In this document: positions 45,450-53,528 of the stretch, in pieces | Numbering within the stretch: the first letter of the stretch is position 1 | Layout: each line of letters begins with the position of its first letter | Source of the DNA: Dyadobacter psychrotolerans | GTDB lineage: Bacteria > Bacteroidota > Bacteroidia > Cytophagales > Spirosomataceae | Assembly (NCBI RefSeq): GCF_004349265.1 | Contig: NZ_SMFL01000016.1 | Span: 1 to 64,000, forward strand | DNA: 64,000 nucleotides | Direction: 5' to 3' | Translations under genes and position numbers: made by a program | Notes under the pieces: generated by a model | Databases searched by the model: none | What the model was told of the DNA's origin: nothing | What the model saw: only the letters and a program-made list of their open reading frames with translations

Positions 45450-45462
45450 CTGTTCAACCGGT

Positions 45463-46629
45463 TTAAATTACCTTTTTAACATTGTGTCGTGTTGCTACGG
45501 ATATTTTATTCGCTTTTTTTGCTTTAAATAACGAAACCATCTGCAGATACATAAACTGCGGAATACGTTTCAGTGAATGATAAATCTTCGGATCCGTTTC
45601 GCTGTTGAACAGCGCAATGAAAAAACCTGCTACGAAAACCAAAAGCGCGGCGAACCAGCTAAGAGAAACAAGCGGAGCGAAAGCAAGATTAATTAGCATC
45701 ATCAATACCGACAGCACCAGAAAGATAAAAAGCGGAGGCCTCAGCAGCACGATTCCAAAAAGAAAGCGGTTCCAGTCCAAACGAATTATGCCAGCCGCTA
45801 CCAGACCAAAACCCAGCGAGAAATATTTAAACCATGTATTGATCCATCTCGCCCGCTGGTTAACCAACTGCTCGGAGCCCGACGTTTTTTCATCATAAAC
45901 AACAGCTTCTTCGGCAAATGCGATGCGCTGTCCGCGACTGACAATAGCATGCTGCAAGACTTTATCAAAGCCGGCGCCGGAAACATCCAGTTTTTCGAGG
46001 CATTCCCGGTATAAAGAAGTAGTGAAAGCCATACCGGAACCTGCCAGAGTCGCCGAAGATCCGGCTTCAAACAACATCTGACCGTCATAATAATGATAAT
46101 AAATATCCCTTGCTGCATCAAGCTGAGCGTACATCGTATCAATATTCTTCGCCTTCCGAACACCCTGAACCGCCTGATAGCCCTGCTGAAAATAAGAATT
46201 CAGCACAGACAAATAATCTCTTTCAACCAGGTTATCACTATCGATAATTGTTAAATGCGAATGTGGCCGGATGAAATTATGGATAGCATAAAAATGAGAC
46301 CGCACGTTACCAGCCAAAACCTGCTCCGGCCGTAGGAGTACCACCTTGTCAGAATTGAAATGCAGATTTGAAATATCACAATTATCAGCTACTACATAAA
46401 CGAGGTAATTGGAGTATTCCATCGCCAGAATAGAATCTACAACCTCTGGCAACTGGTCTGTCTGTTCATAAGCAGTCACAATTACAGCATAATCCGGAAG
46501 TACCGGCAAACTTTGTTGTATTTTCTGCCTGCCAATCAGCGTTTTAATTATCAAAAGCAAAACAGGAAACAACAGGTGAAACCCGATCAGCAACTGCAAA
46601 ATGATCCACAAAAGATTAATGATGGCCAT
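45463..46629 (-). CDS. GT2 membrane glycosyltransferase with QxxRW motif
   Basis: 388 residues: two N-terminal hydrophobic segments (about 5-30), GT-A catalytic core (VIVTAYEQTDQLPEVV, TIIDSDNLV as the metal motif) and QRARW (QxxRW motif of processive enzymes) near residue 260, then about three C-terminal helices. This is the topology of cellulose- and hyaluronan-synthase-like enzymes. Eleven bases downstream of the Wzc-like gene. Confidence 0.88.
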   Translation of the reverse strand: MAIINLLWIILQLLIGFHLLFPVLLLIIKTLIGRQKIQQSLPVLPDYAVIVTAYEQTDQLPEVVDSILAMEYSNYLVYVVADNCDISNLHFNSDKVVLLRPEQVLAGNVRSHFYAIHNFIRPHSHLTIIDSDNLVERDYLSVLNSYFQQGYQAVQGVRKAKNIDTMYAQLDAARDIYYHYYDGQMLFEAGSSATLAGSGMAFTTSLYRECLEKLDVSGAGFDKVLQHAIVSRGQRIAFAEEAVVYDEKTSGSEQLVNQRARWINTWFKYFSLGFGLVAAGIIRLDWNRFLFGIVLLRPPLFIFLVLSVLMMLINLAFAPLVSLSWFAALLVFVAGFFIALFNSETDPKIYHSLKRIPQFMYLQMVSLFKAKKANKISVATRHNVKKVI

Positions 46630-46640
46630 AAAGTTGCTGT

Positions 46641-48812
46641 TTACTTGGTTTTAGCTGCCTTAACTGAAACTTCCCTTGCCCCTGTAAGCACCCATCCCGG
46701 AAACTTGCTGCCAAGACTTTTGAAATAATCGATCTTTGATTTATCATCGGCCTTGATGGACTTTCCTGCTTCAAAAACGGAAACTACAATATCAGCAAAT
46801 GAAATCCATTCTTTTGCCTTGTTCATCGCTTCCATCGAATCGGCTTCTACCAGGATCACATCAAATTTTGTTCTCAAATAATCCAACACCTGTTTGATGT
46901 GATACACATCCGCAATTTCATTCAACGAAGTATCTCCGCCTCGGTTTCCCAGGATACCGATCCCGTCTGCACCAACGTTTGCGAGAGCAAGGTTTTTGTC
47001 ATGAAACAAATCCTCTACAAACGCACCTGTTGGATTTAACGAGGTAATGTTTGAATAGGAGAAGTTACCATCAATAACCAAAACGCGTTTGTTTATTTTT
47101 GAAAAAGCCCAGGCAAGTCCAATCGTTAACAACGTTTTATCCTGCCCTTCTTCCAGTCCTGTCAGGACGATGATCTTTGATCCCGGTGTTTCCGAATCCA
47201 GTTCATACCGTATGGAACGGACCAGATTTCTGAAAATGGTATGTGATTTTTTCGATCCTCCTTCATTCTTGATTTTTTCCAGATCAATTCCATCCGATAA
47301 ATAATTCAGATGGCCAATCACAGGCAGGTCGGTCTCATTAGCAAGCTGCAGGGGATAATTAACCGACTTATCAAAGAAGTAAAGTATAAAGAACACAAAC
47401 AAACAGAAAGCAAAACTGATCACACCGGACAGAATCAGCAGCACCATCTTCTTGGAAGGCTGAATATTACCAGGCAAAGCTTTTTCAGCCTGCTTTAAAA
47501 ACACCGGAAAATTAGACTCCAGAGTAGCGTTGTTGTAACGCTGAAGCGCTTCCATGTATTCCTTACTAGCAATGTCTATACCGGTTTCATATTCCTGAAT
47601 TTCCGCCTCATTTGGCACCAGGGCATCAAATTTACGGTTCAATCTTCGTAGCTCCTGCTGAATGGAAGAAACACTGTTGGAAGAAAGTTCAAGCTCAATT
47701 TCGAGATTCAGCTTCTGTGTGACAAGCCCTTCCTTAATGACCATCGGACTGTAAATGTACTTATCAGATGCATTGGTTATCTGAAGGCTCAGTTTTGTTT
47801 GAAGTGAATCCAGTTTGCCTTTGAATTTCGGATCAAAATTATTTCTGATATACAATTCATTAACAGACCGAAGCTGTTCTTTGGTTGTAATGATATCCTG
47901 GTTAACACTTGTGAGCGCGCTTTCAAGATAACGCCTGTCGGCGGGATTAAACTTATCATCTATTCTGCGGATGGCAGCAGCATAGGCAATAATATCCTTC
48001 TCGGCAATTTCCCTTTTTGTCTCGTACTCCGAAATCTGACCGTAAAGACTTCTGGCCTGTTCATTCAAATTTAAAACCCTGTTTCTGATCTTGTAATTAC
48101 GAAGGCCGTTCATTTCCAGAGTCAGCGCATTCTTTTTCCGGTTCAGAAATTCCGTCAGGAAGGTGATGGCACGGTTGCTGTTTTCAAGCAAACGATTGGA
48201 ATAAAAAGATATAAATTCCGTAGCGAGCGTATTAATCAAAAAGGCAGATAACAGCGGATCTGCCGCTTCCGCATCGATACTGATATAATCGCTGTTTTTG
48301 ACACGATAAACTGAAATTTTGGAAGCGATCGAACCATGATCGTATCCTGTTTCTTTAAGCATGGAAATGATCACATCGCTATCTTTGTTTCCCGGAAGCA
48401 ACTCTTCCCTGGATTTCAGTTTCTTATCAATGAGCGAAACGTATTTTTCCAGGGTCTTTTTGTCCATAGACTCAATGACCTTTCCCGGCTTGGTAAATTT
48501 TTGATTGGCGGGTGACCGAAGATCGTGTAGTAAGAGCTGATATGAAACCTGATCAAGGACTTTCTTGAGCATCAGCATTTGCGTGAGGTTATCAAATTTC
48601 CGGTTGATCTCCGACTCCTGATCATCATCAGCCAAAGTTAACACCTGTTCCGTTTTATCGACAAGTCCGGTGGAAATGCTGCCATGAGATTTGTAGATAT
48701 CAGGCAATTCTCTCACGAGGAAAAAACAAATAATCAGAGTAACGACAGGCACCGCAATAAGCGCGATCCGGTTGCGGTATAGCAGTTTAATAAATTGTAA
48801 AAACTCCGTCAT
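46641..48812 (-). CDS. Wzz/Wzc-like chain-length protein with degenerate BY-kinase domain
   Basis: 723 residues. Wzz domain with membrane helices about 16-33 and 456-480 and a long coiled-coil periplasmic part between. The C-terminal domain (about 540-723) resembles a bacterial tyrosine kinase: Walker A-like VLTGLEEGQDKTLL (552-560, aspartate in place of the glycine before K-T), A' VLVIDGNF (577-584), B DVILVEAD (651-658). A tyrosine-rich tail is missing: the C-terminus is GAREVSVKAAKTK. So ATP binding is doubtful and autophosphorylation unlikely. ATGA overlap with the TolC-like gene. Confidence 0.85.
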   Translation of the reverse strand: MTEFLQFIKLLYRNRIALIAVPVVTLIICFFLVRELPDIYKSHGSISTGLVDKTEQVLTLADDDQESEINRKFDNLTQMLMLKKVLDQVSYQLLLHDLRSPANQKFTKPGKVIESMDKKTLEKYVSLIDKKLKSREELLPGNKDSDVIISMLKETGYDHGSIASKISVYRVKNSDYISIDAEAADPLLSAFLINTLATEFISFYSNRLLENSNRAITFLTEFLNRKKNALTLEMNGLRNYKIRNRVLNLNEQARSLYGQISEYETKREIAEKDIIAYAAAIRRIDDKFNPADRRYLESALTSVNQDIITTKEQLRSVNELYIRNNFDPKFKGKLDSLQTKLSLQITNASDKYIYSPMVIKEGLVTQKLNLEIELELSSNSVSSIQQELRRLNRKFDALVPNEAEIQEYETGIDIASKEYMEALQRYNNATLESNFPVFLKQAEKALPGNIQPSKKMVLLILSGVISFAFCLFVFFILYFFDKSVNYPLQLANETDLPVIGHLNYLSDGIDLEKIKNEGGSKKSHTIFRNLVRSIRYELDSETPGSKIIVLTGLEEGQDKTLLTIGLAWAFSKINKRVLVIDGNFSYSNITSLNPTGAFVEDLFHDKNLALANVGADGIGILGNRGGDTSLNEIADVYHIKQVLDYLRTKFDVILVEADSMEAMNKAKEWISFADIVVSVFEAGKSIKADDKSKIDYFKSLGSKFPGWVLTGAREVSVKAAKTK

Positions 48813-49477
48813 TTGATGTCTTCAAGTTTTTGTCCCAATAACTCTTCCAGGCTGCTCTTAGCAATGTAAACATCCGCTTCCGAGGTAATTTTAGTCTGTT
48901 GCTGCGTAGAGTACATCAGCAGTGCCGTATTATAGTTTTGCAGCGGAAGTTCTCCTTTTTCAAATTTGTACTTGGTATCCTTCAAAGCACTTTCGATGTC
49001 AAGCAGCGCTTCTGATTTAATTCTGAGAATTGTCAGGTGCTGGATATAGGTGATGTAGCGTTTTTTAACATCTGCCACAAGCCCCAGTTCATAAGTTTCC
49101 TTTTCATAAACACTTACCTGCGCCTCTGCCCTGGCTTGTTTTATGATGGTAGGTTTCTGAATGATGGAGCCAATATTGATAAAAAAACCAAACTGATACC
49201 CCTGCAGGAGAACCGGGGTAGTGACATTAACAGCCTGGTTAGGACTATACAAATAAGAGAAAGACAATATATCAAAGTAAGATAAACGGGCCTTTTTGAC
49301 TGCCATATTACCCATTTCGATCCTGGCATCATACATTTTTCCCCTTGGAAAATTTTGCTTGGCAACTTCAATAAGTTTTTCCAGATAGGGGTAAGATATT
49401 TCCTGCGCCAATGTTTGCTGAGCACGGGCTCTGCCAAAAAAAAGTAACAGAGGTATTAGTAAAATTAAGTATCTCAT
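48809..49477 (-). CDS. Half-length TolC-family protein
   Basis: 222 residues with a signal peptide ending GRARAQQ (about residue 20), then helical coiled-coil sequence of TolC type (ARAEAQVSVYEKETYELGLVADVKKRYITYIQHLT). Full TolC proteins have two such repeats over about 400-450 residues; this one has one. It may be an outer-membrane efflux protein shortened to one repeat, working as a higher oligomer, or a periplasmic adaptor. Translationally coupled to the Wzc-like gene, suggesting a role in polymer export. Confidence 0.75.
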   Translation of the reverse strand: MRYLILLIPLLLFFGRARAQQTLAQEISYPYLEKLIEVAKQNFPRGKMYDARIEMGNMAVKKARLSYFDILSFSYLYSPNQAVNVTTPVLLQGYQFGFFINIGSIIQKPTIIKQARAEAQVSVYEKETYELGLVADVKKRYITYIQHLTILRIKSEALLDIESALKDTKYKFEKGELPLQNYNTALLMYSTQQQTKITSEADVYIAKSSLEELLGQKLEDIK

Positions 49478-49559
49478 TTACCTTAAATATTGTAAGAATT
49501 AAGTTTCTGAAAGCGCGAAAAGAAAAGACATGAGACCGGGAAATTCTGATAAATCCAAA

Positions 49560-50783
49560 TCAAACGTTTTCCGACTGCAACAAAGCCGGGAAGGTTTTCA
49601 GGATAATCATCATGTCCATTTTGAAAGAAAAGTTTTTGGCATAGGTAATATCCAGCTCAGCTCTTTCCTCTTCTGACATGTCCGCTTTACCCTTTCCTCG
49701 TTTGGTTACCTGCCAAAGCCCGGTCAGTCCGGCAGGTCCGGCAAAACGAAGGATCTTGTCGTCAGTTGTCATTTTTTCAGCTTCGTATAGTGGTAACGGT
49801 CTGTTACCAACCAGCGACATATCGCCTTTAAGAATGTTGATTAACTGAGGAAGTTCATCCAGACTCGAATTTCTCAAAAACTTGCCAATTCTGGTAATTC
49901 GCGGATCATTTTGGAATTTCATAAAAGCCGCTTTTTGTTCTTTTTGGTTTTGAAATACCTTTTCACAGATTTCTTTACCGTCAAGAAATAAACGTCTGTT
50001 ACAGAATCCGCCGCTCCTGCATTCCTCACATAGGTTGGCATCTTCCGGTTTAACAGCACTTTCGGCAGGTTTGTTGTTATACATATTAAACGCTGCCATT
50101 TTGCGGATCATCTGATCTGCGTCAGTACGCATGGTCCGGAACTTATACAGATCGAAAATTTTGTATCCGCTTCCTACTCTTTTGGATTTGTAAAAAACAG
50201 GGCCCTTCGAATCGAGGCGTATCGCCGCAGCAACAAGTAGGAAAACCGGAGATAAAAGAATTACAGCACCGCCGGTTGACACAACATCAATGGCCCTTTT
50301 CCAAAATGGAGTTTCTGTATGGTTTATAGCCTGGATTTTTTGAGAGGCTTTTTGCGCTACATACCACTGCCGTTTTGTAAAATAGTGCAGCCTGGTTAGC
50401 AGATCGCCATCTGTAAAGTCAGTAGCAAATATATCGTCTGCCTTTTTTTCCTTTGCATTACGCACAAGCGCTGGGCTTAATTTATCGACAAGGATAATAA
50501 AAGGAAGATTGCCCAGTCCGGCATTTCCTCGAATAATATCAAGCAGAGCCCACCCCTCACTTTTTACATGCGCAATGATGACATCTGCCGGAAAATAATC
50601 CTGCAAAGCGTTTAGTAAATCGTCCTTTTCTTCGAAATATTCTATTTGCAGATAGCTTCCGTAATTGGCCGAAAACCAAAGATACTGCTCAAAATCTTTC
50701 GTTAAATAAGCAACTCTGTACAGAGCTGCCGGGGGAACTTTTGTATCAACAAAAGTAACCGTAGACTTGTGACCTAGCTCCAT
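49560..50783 (-). CDS. Initiating sugar transferase (polyprenyl-phosphate glycosylphosphotransferase)
   Basis: 407 residues. N-terminal receiver-like domain about 20-135 without membrane helices, then one membrane hairpin (about 168-188) and the catalytic PglC/WcaJ-type domain: KRAIDVVSTGGAVILLSP, PVFYKSKRVGSGYKIFDLYKFRTM, then SSLDELPQLINILKGDMSLVGNRPLP. An insertion between the two parts of the catalytic domain has four cysteines (C252, C255, C261, C273; CxxC-x5-C-x11-C). It puts the first sugar-phosphate on undecaprenyl phosphate. The N-terminus replaces the membrane bundle of WbaP. Confidence 0.9.
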   Translation of the reverse strand: MELGHKSTVTFVDTKVPPAALYRVAYLTKDFEQYLWFSANYGSYLQIEYFEEKDDLLNALQDYFPADVIIAHVKSEGWALLDIIRGNAGLGNLPFIILVDKLSPALVRNAKEKKADDIFATDFTDGDLLTRLHYFTKRQWYVAQKASQKIQAINHTETPFWKRAIDVVSTGGAVILLSPVFLLVAAAIRLDSKGPVFYKSKRVGSGYKIFDLYKFRTMRTDADQMIRKMAAFNMYNNKPAESAVKPEDANLCEECRSGGFCNRRLFLDGKEICEKVFQNQKEQKAAFMKFQNDPRITRIGKFLRNSSLDELPQLINILKGDMSLVGNRPLPLYEAEKMTTDDKILRFAGPAGLTGLWQVTKRGKGKADMSEEERAELDITYAKNFSFKMDMMIILKTFPALLQSENV

Positions 50784-50803
50784 AAAACCGATGGATTATA
50801 GAA

Positions 50804-51193
50804 TTATGAATATTTTTTACTACGTCGCAAAATCGCGTTGATTTTTGCCTGTACCTCCATTGGATTAAATGGCTTAAGCATAAAATCATCCGCTCCCAGG
50901 TTTAAACACTGAATGCGTTCACTGCTTTCGTCAGAGCCTGAAAGTATGATGACGGGGATATCCGCGTATAGATTACTTGCCTTAGCCACCTTTAGGAATT
51001 CCTTGCCGCTTAAATTAGGCATATTTAAATCTGCGATGATCAAATCAGTTTCGTTACCCTGTTCAAGCCAGAGCATTCCTTCAGATCCGTCATGCTTTAC
51101 AATAACATTGAAGTCTTTTTTTAGAAAATGTTCCAATATTTTACAAATACTGGGTTCATCATCAATAATTAGTAGAGTTTGTTTAACATTCAT
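50804..51193 (-). CDS. Single-domain response regulator (CheY-like)
   Basis: 129 residues, receiver only: acidic pocket DDEPS, phosphoacceptor aspartate in LIIADLNMPN, T/S site in VIILSGSDESSE and the lysine in FMLKPFNP. No output domain, so it must act by protein contact, possibly with the receiver-like N-terminus of the sugar transferase encoded 20 bases downstream. It leads the operon, with ACTCAACG two bases before the ATG. Confidence 0.92.
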   Translation of the reverse strand: MNVKQTLLIIDDEPSICKILEHFLKKDFNVIVKHDGSEGMLWLEQGNETDLIIADLNMPNLSGKEFLKVAKASNLYADIPVIILSGSDESSERIQCLNLGADDFMLKPFNPMEVQAKINAILRRSKKYS

Positions 51194-51195
51194 CG

Positions 51196-51203
51196 CGTTG
51201 AGT
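51196..51203 (-). promoter_or_regulatory. ACTCAACG leader element (copy 6)
   Basis: Minus-strand TTTTACTCAACGCG directly before the ATG at 51193 (two-base gap). The 5' leader is at the head of the main EPS operon. Confidence 0.5.
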
Positions 51204-51636
51204 AAAATATCAGTTCATGGAGGCTGTATAATATGACCAAATGTTTTTTAAAACACGTTTTATCAACATTACATTCAAGTATCCGATCCCGAAACAATTA
51301 ACTAAGATAAAATTTGTCGATGTCGAATAATTATCACAAGCAAGTATTTCTACAAAGATGCAAATAATAGGCAAGAACCGAATTGAATTAGTAATAAATT
51401 CTCTTCAACCATAGGGTTACTTTCGTTCGTTATAAACAAAATCTAAATAATTTAAAGGAAAATACAGTTCAGTCCGGCCGTTAACTAAATTTAAGTTCAC
51501 AAAACCGAAGATTTTTGGTAAGCGTGCAAGATGAATAGAAAATACTACATTTGAAAAAATATTTCAAATTAATTCTACCTGTAAAGTATCTGTGAGCGCA
51601 AGCTGACGTATTTTACGATGTCCGAAGTATTAGAAT
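51204..51636. other. Intergenic region between the EPS operon and the anti-sigma gene
   Basis: 433 AT-rich bases without a credible ORF. It must hold the promoter of the minus-strand EPS operon; the nearest -7-like element is AACATTTG (one mismatch to TAnnTTTG), about 34 bases before copy 6 of ACTCAACG. No clear terminator for the gene ending at 51637. Confidence 0.5.
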
Positions 51637-52827
51637 TTATTTTTCCTGATAGGGCAAAGTTAGCGATACCCTTTTGTCGATGCGATTACCGAGTTCGTTA
51701 CGTGCCGGAATCCAGGCCGGTCCCGCTTTAATAAGCTGAACTGCCCGTTCAAAATTTTCACTTTTTTCATTGCTTTTAAAATCAGACAACTCACCTTTTT
51801 CTGAAACCATAAAGGTGATTTCAAGTTGTGCTTTACCAGTGGATTCCTCTGCGGTTCTGTTGAGGTAAAGCCCAAAAGCCTGCCATCCGCCTGTCGGGCT
51901 AGGCTCACCAATGACCGCTGAAGCTGTTCGGAATGACCGTTTGTATTCCGCTTTACCGTACCCAACCACCACAACTTCACTCAGCATTTGTGTATCTTCT
52001 TCAAGTTTGATATTTGCCAAATCGGTCTTTGTGATAGGTTGTTTATGTGTTTTGTACCCAATAAAAGATAGCATAAGCGAATCGCCTATCTTGCCCGTTA
52101 TCAAGAATCTCCCGTCCTTATCTGTTGTATAGGACTGTCTTGGAGATAAGGCAACCGACACACCTGGCAGCGGATTGCCCTGCTGGTCGGTGACTTGTCC
52201 CGATATGGCCCGTTTCGTATACGAATAAACCGAAAGGCCAGCTGTCGGCACACCTTTGATCGCAAATGGTTGGCGTTGCGGAGCGGACTGCACGATCCGC
52301 TCTGTCCTGATATCCAGGGTTGGCAATGAATCCAAAACTCGAAGCTGGGCGTCAGCAGGAGTTAATTCTGGTGCCTGTGTTGGGCTCACTTTTTTTAGTT
52401 TTGATAATTGCTGAATTTTCGGTTCGGCAAGTACAAGGAAGGAATCGGCACGTACAGATAAAACCCCTTCAGGCTTTGGTTGCTGTACTGCTACATTCTG
52501 GGGTATTTTCCGATTGTCCTGAAGATAACCCAGCCAGACAATCCCAAAAGTAATGAGGAAGATGGCGGCTGCAACAGTTAACCAAAGCGGCAGACTTTTG
52601 CTTTTTTTATCCTCCACCCTGTTCTCAAAACGGAGACGCAGATTTTCCATCGCATGCTGATGATCCGATCCGGTATCATGAAGCTCTGTAAATCCCTGAT
52701 ACGCCTCTGCCAAAAAAGGATCATCCAACAGTCTTTTTTCAAAACTATGCTGTTCGGCAAAGGACATAGAGCCAACCTGATAGCGCTGAAAATCTGTTAA
52801 ATCATATTTGCTTTTATCGTCCGCCAT
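51637..52827 (-). CDS. Anti-sigma-type membrane protein with carboxypeptidase-regulatory domain
   Basis: 396 residues. Cytoplasmic N-terminus (1-78), one membrane helix about 80-100, a proline/glutamine-rich stretch, then a carboxypeptidase-regulatory-like beta-sandwich about 205-285 (AISGQVTDQQGNPLPGVSVALS) ending in LSEVVVVGYGK, the motif otherwise found at the plug start of SusC proteins, and a C-terminal TonB/energy-transducer-like domain (about 310-396, LEITFMVSEKGELSDF). It follows an ECF sigma gene with a 14-base overlap, so it is very probably its anti-sigma factor. Confidence 0.75.
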   Translation of the reverse strand: MADDKSKYDLTDFQRYQVGSMSFAEQHSFEKRLLDDPFLAEAYQGFTELHDTGSDHQHAMENLRLRFENRVEDKKSKSLPLWLTVAAAIFLITFGIVWLGYLQDNRKIPQNVAVQQPKPEGVLSVRADSFLVLAEPKIQQLSKLKKVSPTQAPELTPADAQLRVLDSLPTLDIRTERIVQSAPQRQPFAIKGVPTAGLSVYSYTKRAISGQVTDQQGNPLPGVSVALSPRQSYTTDKDGRFLITGKIGDSLMLSFIGYKTHKQPITKTDLANIKLEEDTQMLSEVVVVGYGKAEYKRSFRTASAVIGEPSPTGGWQAFGLYLNRTAEESTGKAQLEITFMVSEKGELSDFKSNEKSENFERAVQLIKAGPAWIPARNELGNRIDKRVSLTLPYQEK

Positions 52828-53395
52828 TATTTTCCATGCAAATTTTCAAATTGCGTTTTCCGTTCTGGATATAGCTCTTCACTTTATTAAAATCAAAACC
52901 GGTTTGATCGCTGATTTCCCGGTAACATTTTTCCTGTAAAAAAAACAGGTCGATACTTGCTTTCTGCTCGGCCGTGAGCGTTTTCATACATCTTTCCAAT
53001 TTGTCCAGTTTTGTATCAAGATTTGTCAAATCAAAATCGTCCATGAATTCGACTAAATCTGTTGGTTCTTCCATTTTATCACTAAAAACAAAAACCGGCC
53101 TCACACGGAGCTCCATCAGACAATAATTTCGGGTCACGCTATGCAACCAGCTTTTGAAATTTATAACTTGGTTCGTCCGAAGATCCACAATCAGTTTTTC
53201 AAAGATATTCATTACAGCATCTTCACTTTCCTGACTGTCTTTCAAATACTTAAAGCAAATTGTAAAAACCATCTGCATGTATGGCTGATACAATTCCGAG
53301 ACAAAACGTATCTCATCTGTCTGTTTGTAAGCAGTCAGTAATTCACTTTCCGTCAAAGGTTTTTCCTCTTTACTAAACAGTTTAAAAAATTTCAC
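52814..53395 (-). CDS. ECF RNA polymerase sigma factor
   Basis: 193 residues from GTG 53395 (VKFFKLFSKEEKP). The longer frame to 53530 overlaps the divergent gene's start and its promoter dyad, so it is rejected. Region 2 (YQPYMQMVFTICFKYLKDSQESEDAVMNIF) and region 4 (CYREISDQTGFDFNKVKSYIQNGKRNLK) are clear. It drives the anti-sigma gene and perhaps the divergent vWA gene. The start codon is a guess. Confidence 0.85.
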   Translation of the reverse strand: MKFFKLFSKEEKPLTESELLTAYKQTDEIRFVSELYQPYMQMVFTICFKYLKDSQESEDAVMNIFEKLIVDLRTNQVINFKSWLHSVTRNYCLMELRVRPVFVFSDKMEEPTDLVEFMDDFDLTNLDTKLDKLERCMKTLTAEQKASIDLFFLQEKCYREISDQTGFDFNKVKSYIQNGKRNLKICMENNGGR

Positions 53396-53432
53396 TAAGA
53401 TCTGTGGTGTTATAGCCAGCTTGCAATGACTT

Positions 53433-53501
53433 GATGCAAATGGACATAAATTTCCATAAAACTTTAAGATTAATTTATGGAATTTAAAATGGTTTTGCAT
53501 C
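53433..53501. promoter_or_regulatory. Long imperfect dyad in a divergent promoter
   Basis: Arms of 28 bases (53433-53460 and 53474-53501) are imperfect inverted copies: outer GATGCAAA/TTTGCATC and inner TTCCATAAA/TTTATGGAA are perfect, with a mismatched stretch between. It lies midway between the divergent sigma gene and vWA gene, so it is a candidate operator for a dimeric regulator acting on both. Confidence 0.55.
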
Positions 53502-53528
53502 CAGCAATAAACTAAACGATTCAAAACC

